Of a stretch of 64,000 nucleotides of DNA, positions 17,349 through 27,108 are shown one piece after another; within the stretch, counting starts at the first letter, position 1, and each line of letters begins with the position of its first letter. The notes below the pieces were generated by a model, which worked only from the letters and a program-made list of their open reading frames with translations, did not search any database and was not told where the DNA came from. This DNA is from Botrimarina colliarenosi (GTDB lineage: Bacteria > Planctomycetota > Planctomycetia > Pirellulales > Lacipirellulaceae): contig NZ_SJPR01000004.1 of the NCBI RefSeq assembly GCF_007859955.1, forward strand, positions 434,001 to 498,000, read 5' to 3'. The position numbers and the translations under genes are program-made.

Positions 17349-18158
17349 ATGGCGTCCTCGCTCTTCGATCTCAATGGCCGCGTTGCGGTCGTCATTGGTG
17401 GAACCGGCACGCTCGGCGGGGCGATGGCCTCGGCGCTCGGAGACGCCGGGGCTCGCGTCGCCATCTGCGGCCGCAATGAAGAGCGGGGCGAAGCTCGGGT
17501 CGCCGAGCTAGCCAAATCAGGCGTCGAGGCCGGTTTCTTCCAGCTCGACGCCCTCGATCCAGCCGCGTCGGCCGAGACCGCCGCCCGGATCGAGTCCGAT
17601 TTCGGACCGGTCCACACCCTCGTCAACGCCGCCGGCGGCAACCGGCCCGAGGCGACGCTGCCGCCGGGCGCCGACTTCTGCGAGCTGCCGCTCGACGCTT
17701 GGCGTGACGTGTTCGACCTGAACCTCGTCGGCGGATCGCTGCTCCCCTCACAGGCCTTCGGTCGCAAGATGGTCGAGCGCGGCGCGGGTTCGATCATCAA
17801 CATCGCGTCGATGAGCGGCATGATCCCGCTGTCGCGCGTCGTCGCGTACTCGGCGGCGAAGGCGGCGGTGATCAACCTGACGATGTTCCTGGCCCGCGAA
17901 TGGGCCGAGAAGGGGGTCCGCGTCAACGCGATCAGCCCCGGCTTCTTCCCCGCCGACCAGAATCGCAAGCTCCTGATGAACGACGATGGCAGCTACACCG
18001 AGCGCGGCGGCCAAATCATCCAGCACACGCCAATGAAGCGGTTCGGCCGGGCCGAGGAACTGGCGGGCGCCGTGGCGTGGCTGTCGTCCGACGGCTCGTC
18101 GTTCGTGACAGGGCAGAACATCGTCGTCGACGGCGGCTTCTCATCAACCACGATCTAG
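17349..18158 (+). CDS. SDR family oxidoreductase, candidate fructuronate/mannonate oxidoreductase
   Basis: 269-residue short-chain dehydrogenase. The cofactor glycine motif GGTGTLGG is at about 17-24, NAAGG in the middle, and the catalytic Ser-Tyr-Lys lies in IASMSGMIPLSRVVAYSAAK. The C-terminal half has the classical RVNAISPGFF and VTGQNIVVDGGF. Segment RPEATLPPGADFCELPLDAW and the PADQNRKLL loop recall D-mannonate oxidoreductase-type SDRs. Its divergent uronate isomerase neighbour makes reduction of fructuronate plausible, but that is inference. Confidence 0.88.
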   Translation: MASSLFDLNGRVAVVIGGTGTLGGAMASALGDAGARVAICGRNEERGEARVAELAKSGVEAGFFQLDALDPAASAETAARIESDFGPVHTLVNAAGGNRPEATLPPGADFCELPLDAWRDVFDLNLVGGSLLPSQAFGRKMVERGAGSIINIASMSGMIPLSRVVAYSAAKAAVINLTMFLAREWAEKGVRVNAISPGFFPADQNRKLLMNDDGSYTERGGQIIQHTPMKRFGRAEELAGAVAWLSSDGSSFVTGQNIVVDGGFSSTTI

Positions 18159-18238
18159 AGCGGATCGAACTAGCGGCGCCCCGTACGACTGAGATCTCAA
18201 GGATCCCAGCGGGGTCCAACGCCTGATTTCCGCCTCTC

Positions 18239-18280
18239 AAAAAAAAGAGCCCCGTGAACCTTGCGTTCACGGGGCTCGAT
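18239..18280 (-). terminator. Terminator of tRNA-Asn
   Basis: Minus-strand hairpin GAGCCCCGTGAAC-N5-GTTCACGGGGCTC followed by eight T, just past the tRNA 3' end. Confidence 0.88.
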
Positions 18281-18293
18281 AAGTCCAACGAAG

Positions 18294-18366
18294 CTCCCCC
18301 GGCAGGACTCGAACCTGCGACAAGGCGGTTAACAGCCGCCTGCTCTACCAACTGAGCTACAGGGGA
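18294..18366 (-). tRNA. tRNA-Asn(GTT)
   Basis: 73-nt cloverleaf. Acceptor TCCCCTG pairs CGGGGGA with discriminator G. D arm GCTC..GAGC, anticodon loop CTGTTAA with GTT, T loop TTCGAGT. CCA is not encoded. Confidence 0.95.
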
Positions 18367-18454
18367 TCAGTAGCAGTGAAAATTATGTCGTCACCGGCGG
18401 GGCCCGTCTAGACCTAGGGACGCCTGATTGGGGGCTCGGGTTCGGGCCGACGGG

Positions 18455-19000
18455 TCAGGATGCGCCGCTGGCGAGGGTTGCCGCGATCAGAGCGGCGATC
18501 TCGTCGGGCTCGGCCATCCTTCCGGGGCCTTGGTCGCGGCAGCTGAGCCAGCCGTCACCCGGCTCCGCGATCACGGCGCCATCTTCCCGGAGCTGCTCCA
18601 GGTTGCGCTGCACCGCCGGCTTCCGCCACATCTCGCTGTTCATCGCCGGGGCGTAGACAACCGGTCCTGTGAAAGACAGCAGCAGCGTGCTCAGGAGGTC
18701 GTTGGCATGGCCGTGGGCCGCCTTCGCCATCACGTCTGCGGTCGCAGGGACGATCGCCAGCAGGTCGGCCTGGCGGGCGAGCTCGATGTGCGGTCCCAGC
18801 GGGTGGTCCGACAGGTCGAACGCGTCCGTATGCACCCGCCGGCCCGACAACGCCGAGAACGTCGCGACGCCAACGAACCGCTCGGCCGACGCGGTCAGCA
18901 CCACCGTGACAGCGTTTCCTGCCTGGGCGAGGCGGCTCGTCAGGTACGCGGCCTTGTAAGCCGCCACCCCGCCAGAGACGCCAAGGAGGATTTCTGCCAT
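18455..19000 (-). CDS. coaC: Phosphopantothenoylcysteine decarboxylase (CoaC), stand-alone
   Basis: 181-residue flavoprotein of coenzyme A biosynthesis. The FMN-binding start is [16 protein letters not shown], the active-site signature is [12 protein letters not shown], and the C-terminal [13 protein letters not shown] corresponds to the catalytic cysteine segment. Most bacteria fuse this to CoaB (phosphopantothenate-cysteine ligase); here the protein ends after the decarboxylase, so CoaB must be encoded elsewhere. It is the last gene of the yicC-gmk-rpoZ-coaC run on the minus strand, 84 bp after rpoZ. Confidence 0.92.
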   Translation of the reverse strand: MAEILLGVSGGVAAYKAAYLTSRLAQAGNAVTVVLTASAERFVGVATFSALSGRRVHTDAFDLSDHPLGPHIELARQADLLAIVPATADVMAKAAHGHANDLLSTLLLSFTGPVVYAPAMNSEMWRKPAVQRNLEQLREDGAVIAEPGDGWLSCRDQGPGRMAEPDEIAALIAATLASGAS

Positions 19001-19084
19001 CGGGAGACGATGAGGCTCGAGTCCTGAGAGGTGAGGGGTGCGCCGCGCCGGATCGTTCCAGACGTACGGCTCTAGCCGTCCGCC

Positions 19085-19345
19085 TCAGATGCTGTCGAAG
19101 TCGAAATCAACCGGCCCGCTGCGCGGGACGTCACCGGTCATCTGCACTTCGCTGGCGGCGTCGAGGTAGATCTTATCCTGGAGGATCTCCTGGACGACGA
19201 TCTCCATCTTGTCATTGGTGTCGACATGCACCAACGGGCGGGCGCCGCCGTTGATGGCGACCAAGCGCTTTTGGATCAGCGTCGACAGTTTGAAGCGGCC
19301 GCCGACCTTGTTGACGATCTCTTCTTCTTTCAGCGCTTCGATCAT
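19085..19345 (-). CDS. rpoZ: DNA-directed RNA polymerase subunit omega
   Basis: 86 residues from the ATG at 19345 ([20 protein letters not shown]). The frame is open upstream, but family proteins begin near this Met. The conserved helix [19 protein letters not shown] matches the omega fold that chaperones the beta-prime subunit. The acidic C-terminus includes VDFDFDSI. Its place between gmk and coaC is the classical arrangement and supports a call that would be weak from such a small protein alone. Confidence 0.88.
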   Translation of the reverse strand: MIEALKEEEIVNKVGGRFKLSTLIQKRLVAINGGARPLVHVDTNDKMEIVVQEILQDKIYLDAASEVQMTGDVPRSGPVDFDFDSI

Positions 19346-19439
19346 GCGAGTGGGGGGGCAAGGGGTCTTGAGCCCAAGGCGCGGGCCTCGGGCGGTAGGA
19401 CGTTGGGGCGTCACTCAGGGAGAGCGCCCCAACCTCTTC

Positions 19440-20048
19440 TCAGGGAATCTCTTTCGACGGCAATCCGGCCGCGATGAGGAGCTCGTGGATGTGGTCGATG
19501 GCGTCGTCGAGGCCTTCGTTGACGACAATATGCTGGTATTGAGAGGCCTGCTGGAGCTCGTGCTTCGCGACTTCCAAGCGGCGTTCGATGGCGTCGGGGG
19601 CTTCGGTGCCCCGGGCTTGGAGGCGCTCGCGGAGCACCTCAAGGGCCTGAGCCTCGTCCGGCGCCGCCGTCACGAAGACGCTCACCGCCCCCGGGTAGGC
19701 CGCCAGAACCCGCTTCGCCCCATCGACATCGATCTCTAAGAGTACCCACTGGCCCCGCAGCAGGCTAGGAGTCACCTCTGCAAGAAGCGTGCCGTACCAG
19801 TGGCCGCGGCCGAAAACCTCGACACATTCGAGAAATTCCCCCGCCTCGCGGCGGCGGGTGAACTCGTCATCGGTCAGGAAGTGGTACTCCCGGCCCGCGA
19901 CCTCGCCGGGACGGGGGTCGCGGGTCGTCGCCGACACGCTGAGTCGCATTCGGTCGCCCGTCATCGCCAGCAGCTTGCGCACGATCGTGCTCTTGCCGAC
20001 GCCCGAAGGACCGGAGAGGACGACAAGTTTGCCGGGTGTGGGGGCCAT
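19440..20048 (-). CDS. gmk: Guanylate kinase
   Basis: 202-residue enzyme phosphorylating GMP to GDP. P-loop GPSGVGKST at about 13-21, the SVSATTRDPRPGE GMP-binding stretch, GREYHFLTDDEF, and the lid region with GTLLAEV follow family order. Length is usual for the family. It lies 91 bp downstream of yicC, as in many bacteria. Confidence 0.96.
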   Translation of the reverse strand: MAPTPGKLVVLSGPSGVGKSTIVRKLLAMTGDRMRLSVSATTRDPRPGEVAGREYHFLTDDEFTRRREAGEFLECVEVFGRGHWYGTLLAEVTPSLLRGQWVLLEIDVDGAKRVLAAYPGAVSVFVTAAPDEAQALEVLRERLQARGTEAPDAIERRLEVAKHELQQASQYQHIVVNEGLDDAIDHIHELLIAAGLPSKEIP

Positions 20049-20139
20049 GTTCTTGGAAGTTCGAGCCGCGACCGCCGGGGCGCCGACCGAGCGGCCAACA
20101 GCCGGGGCCGGGTCGCTCCGTCTCGGTGGTGGCTCGTGT

Positions 20140-21027
20140 CTACTCGACGTTCTGGACTTGCTCGCGGACTCGCTCGAGCGCCGCCTTCATCTCGACGACG
20201 CGGGCCGAGATCTCCGAATCGTTCGCTTTGGAGCCGATCGTGTTCACCTCACGGCCCATCTCCTGGGCGATGAACTCGAGCTTGCGGCCGACGCCGTCCT
20301 TGCTCTTCGCCGCCTCGGTGATGGTGGCCTCGAACTGCACCAAGTGGCTCCGCAGGCGGACGATCTCTTCGGAGATGTCGCTGCGGTCGACGAACAGGGC
20401 GACCTCGCGCACCAAGTCGGACGGCTCGAGCGTCACGCCGACCTTCTCGATCGCTTGGCCAACCCGTTCTTGCAACCGTTCGCGGTAGGCGTCGGCCACC
20501 AGCGGGGAACGGACCTCGATACCGGCAAGCTCTGTCGTGACCGCCGCCGTCTGGGCGAGCAGGTCGGCGGCGAGGGCTTCGCCTTCGCGGCGGCGCATCT
20601 CGTCGAGCGACTCGAGCGCCGCGTTGATCGCCTTCTGGATGGTCGGCCAGTCGGCCTCGGGGTCGGCGCCCGTAGCGTCGGGGGCGCTGATCACACCGGG
20701 GAGCGTCAGCAGCTTGTCGAGGGTCGGCTGAACATGGACGCCCCCCAGTTCGGTCAGCTGCTCTTGGTAGGCGAGCAGCACCTCGTGATTGATCCGGTAG
20801 TCCCCTGCCCTTGAGCGACGGTCGACACGGACATTCAGCTGCACCGTGCCGCGACGGACACGGTCCCGCACGAGGCGTTCGGCCTCGGGCTCGAGGCCGT
20901 GATAGCCGTCGCTAGAGCGGTAGCTGATCTTGAGGTGGCGGTTGTTGATGCTCCGCAGCTCGGCAACAACGGCGATCGTCGGCGATTCGGCGCGGCCTTC
21001 GCCGAAGCCGGTCATACTCAGCAGCAT
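20140..21027 (-). CDS. yicC: YicC family endoribonuclease
   Basis: 295 residues with the diagnostic N-terminus SMTGFGEGRAE and the C-terminal block EIVRLRSHLVQFEATITEAA with KLEFIAQEMGREVNTIGSKA. YicC/YloC proteins are reported as endoribonucleases that influence small-RNA turnover. Here it leads the yicC-gmk-rpoZ-coaC run, the order seen in many phyla. Cytoplasmic. Confidence 0.93.
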   Translation of the reverse strand: MLLSMTGFGEGRAESPTIAVVAELRSINNRHLKISYRSSDGYHGLEPEAERLVRDRVRRGTVQLNVRVDRRSRAGDYRINHEVLLAYQEQLTELGGVHVQPTLDKLLTLPGVISAPDATGADPEADWPTIQKAINAALESLDEMRRREGEALAADLLAQTAAVTTELAGIEVRSPLVADAYRERLQERVGQAIEKVGVTLEPSDLVREVALFVDRSDISEEIVRLRSHLVQFEATITEAAKSKDGVGRKLEFIAQEMGREVNTIGSKANDSEISARVVEMKAALERVREQVQNVE

Positions 21028-21073
21028 CGACGATTCTCCGGTTGGCGGCCCGACCTAGCGGGCCACAGGGGGG

Positions 21074-21535
21074 TCACTCGTCGGCCGGCTGGTCGTCGGC
21101 GGCGGCGTTCTCTTCCGTAGCGGCGCCCTCTCCGAGGAACGGGCCATCGGCCGTCGTCTCGCCCTCGGTCGCCGTCTCGTCGGCGGACGTCTCATCGGTG
21201 GTCGCGGCGCCGATACCGGGCTCTTCGGCGGTCTTGACCGATCCGGCCAGAGCCGCGTCGCTGCCAGCGAAGGCGTCGCCGCGATGGGCGGCCCAGATCG
21301 AGGCGAGCAGACACATCACGATCCAGATCGACACGACGATGATCGTGATGCGTGTAAACGTGTCGCCCGCCTTGGCGCCGAACGCGCTCGACCCGCCGGG
21401 GCCACCGAGGGCGCCGGCCAAACCGCCACCGCGTCCCCGCTGCACCAGCACCAGCAGGATGATGAAGATGGCCGTGATCGACAGCACGAGCTGAATCAGC
21501 AAGGCCGCGGCGCCCGATTGGAGAAAGCTGCTCAT
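21074..21535 (-). CDS. secG: Preprotein translocase subunit SecG
   Basis: 153 residues. Two membrane helices (IQLVLSITAIFIILLVLVQ and RITIIVVSIWIVMCLLASIW) flank the conserved cytoplasmic loop QRGRGGGLAGALGG with SSAFGAKAGDTFTR. An acidic, Thr/Glu/Ala-rich tail of about 60 residues after the second helix is longer than in E. coli SecG (110 residues). It lies downstream of tpiA in the same direction, a frequent pairing. Part of the SecYEG channel. Confidence 0.93.
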   Translation of the reverse strand: MSSFLQSGAAALLIQLVLSITAIFIILLVLVQRGRGGGLAGALGGPGGSSAFGAKAGDTFTRITIIVVSIWIVMCLLASIWAAHRGDAFAGSDAALAGSVKTAEEPGIGAATTDETSADETATEGETTADGPFLGEGAATEENAAADDQPADE

Positions 21536-21565
21536 AGCGACGGGGGATAGGGGTTAGGGGCAGGT

Positions 21566-21649
21566 AACGAGGGAAAGATCACAGGACCGTGACACGCTGC
21601 GGGTCCGAAGGAAGGCGCCTTCGCCGCCTGTCCGTGATCCCTCGTCCCT
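21566..21649. repeat. Intergenic inverted repeat between tpiA and secG
   Basis: Arm AACGAGGGAAAGATCACAGG is imperfectly mirrored by GTCCGTGATCCCTCGTCCCT, with palindrome GAAGGCGCCTTC in the loop. Confidence 0.55.
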
Positions 21650-21657
21650 CCTTGAAC

Positions 21658-22410
21658 TCACTTCGCCTTGGCGATGCCGAGAAAGTCCTCGGCCTTTAGG
21701 GCGGCGCCGCCGATCAGGCCGCCGTCGACGTTCGGCTTGGCGAGCAGTTCGGCCGCGTTGCCGGGCTTCATGCTGCCACCGTACAGCAGTCGGATCGATT
21801 CGGCGATCTCCGCAGTGTAGCGTTCGGTGAGCAGCCGGCGAAGATCAGCGTGGACCTCCTCGGCCTGCTCCGGCGACGCGACCTTGCCGGTGCCGATCGC
21901 CCAAACCGGCTCGTAGGCGATCACGATGCTGGTGATCTGGGTCTCGCTGATGTCCGCTAGCGAGGCCTCGAACTGCGACTTGATGACCTCGGCGGTCTTG
22001 CCCGCCTCCCGCTCTTCCAACAACTCGCCGACGCAGACGATCGGGGCGAGGCCCGCGGCGAGAGCCTTGTGCGTCTTCTTGCAGACGTCGAGGTCGGTCT
22101 CGCCGAACAAGGTCCGCCGCTCGCTGTGGCCAAGAATGACGTACTCCGCGCCGACGTCGCCGAGCATCGTGGCCGACGTCTCGCCGGTGAACGCGCCGTT
22201 GTCCTCGGGCGACATGTTCTGGGCGCCCAGGGCGACCGGGCTGCCGGCGAGCGCCTCGCCGACGGCCGATAGATAAATCGCGGGGGGGCAAACCAGCAGG
22301 TCGACGCCCTCGACCTCCGCAGCGCCTTCGGCCACGGCCTTGGCGAGCGCGACCGCGGTGGCGCGGTCGGTGTTCATCTTCCAGTTGCCGGCGATCAGGG
22401 TTTTACGCAT
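21658..22410 (-). CDS. tpiA: Triose-phosphate isomerase
   Basis: 250 residues of standard length, interconverting dihydroxyacetone phosphate and glyceraldehyde 3-phosphate. Lys of GNWKMN, the catalytic His in LGHSERR, the catalytic Glu in AYEPVWAIGTGK and the phosphate-binding GGSMKPGNA and GGLIGGAAL all appear in order. The adjacent intergenic spaces hold inverted repeats. Cytoplasmic. Confidence 0.97.
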   Translation of the reverse strand: MRKTLIAGNWKMNTDRATAVALAKAVAEGAAEVEGVDLLVCPPAIYLSAVGEALAGSPVALGAQNMSPEDNGAFTGETSATMLGDVGAEYVILGHSERRTLFGETDLDVCKKTHKALAAGLAPIVCVGELLEEREAGKTAEVIKSQFEASLADISETQITSIVIAYEPVWAIGTGKVASPEQAEEVHADLRRLLTERYTAEIAESIRLLYGGSMKPGNAAELLAKPNVDGGLIGGAALKAEDFLGIAKAK

Positions 22411-22449
22411 GGGTCAAGATTCTTTGGGCCGGAGTAAGAGTTTCTGTTT

Positions 22450-22548
22450 ATGCCCCTCCCCCTGGTGGGGAGGTTAGGGAGGGGGGATGAAGCGGGTACC
22501 CGGTGTCGTCACCCCTCCCCTAACCCCTCCCCATCAAGGGGAGGGGGA
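22450..22548. repeat. Intergenic inverted repeat, CCCTCCCC family, copy B
   Basis: CCCCTCCCCCTGGTGGGGAG at the left and CCCCTCCCCATCAAGGGGAG at the right, with GCGGGTACCCGG in the centre. Related to 10507-10614 in both arms and centre. Confidence 0.7.
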
Positions 22549-22554
22549 CTATCA

Positions 22555-23580
22555 CTAAATCGTCTTGCCGATCGCCTCGGCGACCTTCTTGATCTGAGCG
22601 GCGAGCTCGGCGTACTGCTCCGGCAGCAGCGCCTGCGGGCCGTCGGACATGGCGTCTTCGGGCAGGTTGTGGACCTCGATATGGACGCCGTCCGCTCCGG
22701 CCGCGACACCCGCCAGGGCGCACGCCGGGATCAGCTCGGGGCGGCCCGTGGCGTGGCTCGGGTCGACGATGATCGGCAGGTGCGAAAGCTCGTGCACCTG
22801 CGGCACCGCCGCTACGTCGAACATGTTGCGGCACGCGTTGTCGAAGCCCTTCACGCCCCGTTCGCAGAGCACCACGTTCGGGTTGCCCTGCGACAGGACG
22901 TACTCGGCCGACATCATCAGGTCCTTCACCGTGGCGGCCATGCCACGCTTCATGAGGACCGGCTTGTCGGTCTTGCCGACCTCGGTCAGCAGGACAAAGT
23001 TCTGCATGTTCCGCGCGCCGAGCTGGATCATGTCCGAGTACTCGGCGACGAGTTCGACGTGCCGCGGGTCGATCGCCTCGGTCACGACCGGCAAGCCGTG
23101 CTTGTCGCCCACTTCGCGGAGGATCCGCAAGCCTTCTTCGCCAAGGCCCTGGAACGCGTAGGGGCTGGTCCGTGGCTTGTAGGCGCCGCCGCGGAGGACG
23201 GTCGCGCCGGCGGCCTTGATGGCGCCGGCGATCTCGTCGAGGCGCTCGGCCGACTCGATCGCACAGGGGCCGGCGATCATGCCAATGTGCCCGCCGCCGA
23301 ACTTGGCCGCGGTCTTGCCCTTGCCCACCGACACGATCGAGGGCTCGGGGTGGGCGGTCTTGCTGGCCAGCTTGAAGGCGGGCTGCACGGCCACGACCTC
23401 CGACACGCCGGGGATCGCCGCCAGCGGGGCCGATGCGATGATCTCTTCGTCGCCGATGACGCCGATCACCGTGCGGTAAGTGCCGCGGCTGAGGTGGGCC
23501 TTCAGGCCGAGCGTCTCGACGCGCTGCACGACGTGGTCAATCTGCGCGTCGGTCGCGGTTTCCCGCAGGATGATGAGCAT
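22555..23580 (-). CDS. aroF: 3-deoxy-7-phosphoheptulonate synthase (DAHP synthase, AroF type)
   Basis: 341 residues from the ATG at 23580 ([15 protein letters not shown]). An upstream in-frame Met adds 14 residues but family members start here. An N-terminal ferredoxin-like regulatory domain of about 80 residues precedes the TIM barrel. Barrel signatures are [40 protein letters not shown] and [12 protein letters not shown]. It performs the first committed step of aromatic amino acid synthesis. Next to pheA, so the pathway entry and the phenylalanine branch are adjacent. Confidence 0.95.
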   Translation of the reverse strand: MLIILRETATDAQIDHVVQRVETLGLKAHLSRGTYRTVIGVIGDEEIIASAPLAAIPGVSEVVAVQPAFKLASKTAHPEPSIVSVGKGKTAAKFGGGHIGMIAGPCAIESAERLDEIAGAIKAAGATVLRGGAYKPRTSPYAFQGLGEEGLRILREVGDKHGLPVVTEAIDPRHVELVAEYSDMIQLGARNMQNFVLLTEVGKTDKPVLMKRGMAATVKDLMMSAEYVLSQGNPNVVLCERGVKGFDNACRNMFDVAAVPQVHELSHLPIIVDPSHATGRPELIPACALAGVAAGADGVHIEVHNLPEDAMSDGPQALLPEQYAELAAQIKKVAEAIGKTI

Positions 23581-23669
23581 CGGGAGGCTGAGGCTGGAGA
23601 CCAGTGGCTGAGAGGCTTTCACGCGCCGGACCGTCGTTGACCCGGGACCGCTGTTGCGAGCCCAGCACT

Positions 23670-24644
23670 TTAACCCAGCACCTTACCCCGCGCGTAGGAC
23701 CCCAGCACCCGAAGCTGCAAGCATTTCTCCCCCAGCGACGCCACGGCCCGGCCGACTCCGGCGTCGTCTTGGTGCCCCACCAGCTCGACGAAGAACAGAT
23801 ACCGCCCCCCCGAGAGGTCCGCCGTCCGGCTCCCGGGGATCGGGAACGACTCGATCCAGGTAAGGTTGAGCTGCTCTTTCTTGAAGACCGCCATCCCGTC
23901 GGCCAGGGCCCCCGGCTCGTGGGCCAGCTCGAACATTAGGGCCGTTTTGTCGTCCCCCGTCGGCGCAGCCGCCTTGGGACCGATCACCGCGAACCGGGTG
24001 ACATTGTCCTTCTGGTCCTCAATGTTCGGAGCCAAAACCTCCAAACCGTGGCGGTGGCCCGCCTGCTTGCTGGCGATCGCGGCGACGCTCGGGTCCTCCG
24101 ACGCCAGCCGCGCGGCGTCGCTCGTGCTGCCGTAGGGAACGGTTTCGACGCCCGGCAGGTGCTCCGCCAGCCAGTGGCTGCACTGGGCCAGCGCTTGGGG
24201 CTTGCTCACGACGCGGCCGATCGCCGACCGCGGGCCCTGCCCCAACAGGCAATGGTGGATCCGCATCGGCGCCTCGCCACAGATCGCCACCGCCGTGCCG
24301 GCGAAGGCCTCCAGCGTGTCGGTCACGCGGCCGTGGGTCGAGTTCTCGAGCGGAACCACGCCCAACTCGCACGACCCGCCCGCCACCTCCTCGAACACCG
24401 CATGGATCGTCGCGACGGGGACGAGGTCGGCCGCCTCACCGAACCGCTCGAGCGCCGTCAGGTGGCTGAATGAGTCTTCCGGGCCGAGATACGCCACCCG
24501 CCGCACGCCCCCCGCCAGCTGGGCCACCAGGGCCTGCCGCTGGGCCAGCGCGTCGGCGATCTGCCGATCGAGCAGGTCGAGCCGCTCCCGCGCCCCCATC
24601 TCAGGCGTCGGCGACTCGGTCTTGGACGGGGCCTTCTTCGCCAT
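23670..24644 (-). CDS. pheA: Prephenate dehydratase with vestigial chorismate-mutase helix
   Basis: 324 residues. Residues 18-46 ([20 protein letters not shown]) look like only the first helix of an AroQ chorismate mutase; the rest of that domain is absent. The dehydratase starts at [15 protein letters not shown] and includes [18 protein letters not shown] and the catalytic NVTRF. A C-terminal ACT domain ([26 protein letters not shown]) would sense phenylalanine. It should convert prephenate to phenylpyruvate but probably not make prephenate itself. Confidence 0.93.
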   Translation of the reverse strand: MAKKAPSKTESPTPEMGARERLDLLDRQIADALAQRQALVAQLAGGVRRVAYLGPEDSFSHLTALERFGEAADLVPVATIHAVFEEVAGGSCELGVVPLENSTHGRVTDTLEAFAGTAVAICGEAPMRIHHCLLGQGPRSAIGRVVSKPQALAQCSHWLAEHLPGVETVPYGSTSDAARLASEDPSVAAIASKQAGHRHGLEVLAPNIEDQKDNVTRFAVIGPKAAAPTGDDKTALMFELAHEPGALADGMAVFKKEQLNLTWIESFPIPGSRTADLSGGRYLFFVELVGHQDDAGVGRAVASLGEKCLQLRVLGSYARGKVLG

Positions 24645-24859
24645 CGGGGGAACGCCTAACGGTTTACAGCGACGGGACTTGGGTCATCCGCCAGGGATCG
24701 CGACTGCCATTCTGACAACTCTCGCTCACCACGGCGCGGCGGGCGGCAGTGGGAGGCCACCAAATTGGCAGCCGGCTGCCGTCTGCGGCCACTGGCGGCC
24801 CGTGACGTAACTCTTGCCCCCACAGCGGCTTAAGTCAAGCGGCCCCGAATTGTCCCTGC

Positions 24860-24874
24860 TGGCACGCTCTTTGC
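24860..24874 (+). promoter_or_regulatory. Sigma-54 promoter upstream of dnaK
   Basis: TGGCACG-N4-TTGC matches the RpoN -24/-12 consensus exactly in the core, with GG at 24861-24862 and GC at 24873-24874. The predicted start is near 24886, giving a 5' UTR of roughly 177 nt. It points toward dnaK and no other plus-strand gene intervenes. Confidence 0.7.
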
Positions 24875-25062
24875 CCAATGGGAGAGGCACGAGTCGCTAC
24901 GGGTACGTCTGGAGGCTTGCCCCACAGAACACTCGGGACGACTCGGCTCGACGAATCCACCCCGCCCCCCTCTGCCGGACCGGCGACCTGCCGCCGGCGG
25001 AGGGTCAGGCGAAACCAACCCATAGCGCAAAAAACGCCACCTCACGCCAAGGAGCTGTAAGC

Positions 25063-26970
25063 ATGGCCGCTGGAGAAAAAATCATCGGCATCGACCTGGG
25101 CACCACCAATAGCGTGGTCGCCGTCATGGAAGGTGGCGAAGCGAAAGTCATCCCCAATGCCGAAGGCAACCGCACCACCCCGTCGGTCGTCGCCTTCACC
25201 GACAAGGGCGACGTCCTCGTCGGCGAGCCCGCGCGCCGCCAGGCCGTCACCAACCCGAAGCGGACGATCTACTCGATCAAGCGCTTCATGGGTCGTCGCC
25301 ACGACGAGGTGAAGGGCGAAGAGAAGATGGTCCCTTATGAGATCGTCGGCGGCGACACCGACTACGTGAAGGTCAAAGCGGGCGCCGAGGAGATGACCCC
25401 CCCGGAGGTCTCCGCCAAGACGCTCCGTAAGCTCAAGGAAGCCGCCGAGAGCTACCTGGGCCACAAGGTCAACAAGGCGGTGATCACCGTCCCGGCCTAC
25501 TTCAACGACGCCCAGCGTCAGGCGACTAAGGACGCCGGCCAGATCGCCGGCCTCGAGGTCGCACGCATCATCAACGAGCCGACCGCCGCGAGCCTCGCCT
25601 ACGGCCTCGACAAGAAGGGCCAGGAGACGATCTGCGTCTTCGACCTCGGTGGCGGTACGTTCGACGTCTCGATCCTCGAAGTCGCCGACGGCGTCTTCCG
25701 CGTCATCAGCACCAACGGCGACACCCACCTCGGTGGCGACGATTTCGACGAGGCGCTGATCAACTACGTCGCCGACCAGTTCCAGAAGGACCAGGGGATC
25801 GACCTCCGCAAGGACACGATGGCCCTGCAGCGCCTGCAAGAGGCGTGCGAGAAGGCCAAGAAGGAGCTGTCGAGCGCCCAGTCGACCGACCTCAACCTGC
25901 CGTTCATCACGGCCGACGCCAGCGGGCCGAAGCACCTGCAGATGTCGATCACGCGCGTCGAGTTCGAGAAGCTCGTCGATGACCTGATCGAGCGCTGCCG
26001 GGGCCCCGTCCTCAAGGCGCTCGAGGACGCCAAGCTCGACCCGTCGAAGATCGACGAGGTCGTGCTCGTCGGCGGCTCGACCCGCATCCCCAAGGTGCGC
26101 GAAGTCGTCAAGAAGATCTTCGGCAAGGACCCCCACCAGGGCGTCAACCCGGACGAGGTCGTCGCCATCGGCGCCGCGATCCAGGGCGGCGTCCTCTCCG
26201 GCGAGGTCCAGGACATCCTGCTGCTCGACGTCACGCCGCTGTCGCTCGGCATCGAGACCCTCGGTGGCGTGATGACGAAGCTCGTCGAGCGCAACACCAC
26301 GGTCCCGGCCGAGCGGAAGCAGGTCTTCAGCACGGCCGACGACAACCAGCAAGCGGTCACCGTCCGGGTCTTCCAGGGCGAGCGCGAGATGTGCGCCGAC
26401 AACCGCCTGCTCGGCCAGTTCAACCTCGACGGCATCCCGCCGGCGCCGCGCGGCGTGCCGCAGATCGAGGTCAAGTTCGACATCGACGCCAACGGCATCC
26501 TGTCGGTGGCGGCCAAGGACCTCGGCAGCGGCAAGGAGCAGACCGTCACGATCGAGCAGTCCAGCGGCCTCTCCGACGAAGAGATCGAGCGGATGAAGAA
26601 GGACGGCGAAGCGAACGCGGCCGAGGACAAGAAGAAGCGCGAGCTCGTCGAAGCCCGCAACAGCGGCGAGGCGCTCGCTTACTCGGTCGAGAAGACGCTC
26701 AAAGAGCAGGGCGACAAGGTCAAGGACTCCGACCGCCAGCCGATCGAGGCGGCGATCACCAAGGTCCGCGAAGCGGCGAAGACCGACGACCTGTCGGCGA
26801 TCAAGAGCGCGACCGACGCCTTGCAGCAAGCGTCGCACGCCATGAGCGAAGCGATGTACAAGTCGGCCGCCGACGCCGGTGCCGCCGGAGCAACGGCGTC
26901 AGCCGAAGCGACGCCCGACGCCGCGGAAGAGGACGCGATCGATGCGGAGTTCGAGGTGAAAGAGGGCTGA
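25063..26970 (+). CDS. dnaK: Molecular chaperone DnaK (Hsp70)
   Basis: 635 residues from the ATG at 25063, with AAGGAG at 25049-25054 as ribosome site. The ATPase domain has [15 protein letters not shown], the phosphate loop [14 protein letters not shown], and [12 protein letters not shown]. The substrate-binding domain begins near [17 protein letters not shown]. The C-terminus ends in [12 protein letters not shown], the usual acidic Hsp70 tail. No grpE or dnaJ adjoins it. A sigma-54 promoter stands about 200 bp upstream. A hairpin at 27017-27048 follows the stop codon. Confidence 0.98.
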   Translation: MAAGEKIIGIDLGTTNSVVAVMEGGEAKVIPNAEGNRTTPSVVAFTDKGDVLVGEPARRQAVTNPKRTIYSIKRFMGRRHDEVKGEEKMVPYEIVGGDTDYVKVKAGAEEMTPPEVSAKTLRKLKEAAESYLGHKVNKAVITVPAYFNDAQRQATKDAGQIAGLEVARIINEPTAASLAYGLDKKGQETICVFDLGGGTFDVSILEVADGVFRVISTNGDTHLGGDDFDEALINYVADQFQKDQGIDLRKDTMALQRLQEACEKAKKELSSAQSTDLNLPFITADASGPKHLQMSITRVEFEKLVDDLIERCRGPVLKALEDAKLDPSKIDEVVLVGGSTRIPKVREVVKKIFGKDPHQGVNPDEVVAIGAAIQGGVLSGEVQDILLLDVTPLSLGIETLGGVMTKLVERNTTVPAERKQVFSTADDNQQAVTVRVFQGEREMCADNRLLGQFNLDGIPPAPRGVPQIEVKFDIDANGILSVAAKDLGSGKEQTVTIEQSSGLSDEEIERMKKDGEANAAEDKKKRELVEARNSGEALAYSVEKTLKEQGDKVKDSDRQPIEAAITKVREAAKTDDLSAIKSATDALQQASHAMSEAMYKSAADAGAAGATASAEATPDAAEEDAIDAEFEVKEG

Positions 26971-27016
26971 GCCGCGGCAAGATTGCTGCGGTAGCGGCGA
27001 ATAGGTTGAATATCAC

Positions 27017-27048
27017 GATAGCCGGGGGCGGTGACGCCCCCGGCTATC
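27017..27048 (+). terminator. Hairpin downstream of dnaK
   Basis: GATAGCCGGGGGC and GCCCCCGGCTATC form a 13-bp stem with a 6-nt loop, 46 bp after the stop. There is no T-run, so it may be a 3'-end stabiliser. The CCGGGGGCG core resembles the repeat at 61107-61179. Confidence 0.5.
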
Positions 27049-27108
27049 TGCACAAGACTTGGCAGAAGAGTATCAACGGTTTTGAATAATTCTTGATTTC
27101 GTCCGTTA

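Noticed and set aside
25042..26838. 598-codon minus-strand frame opposite dnaK
   Set aside because: Long antisense open frames are common opposite GC-rich genes; its sequence mirrors dnaK codon bias and has no domain.
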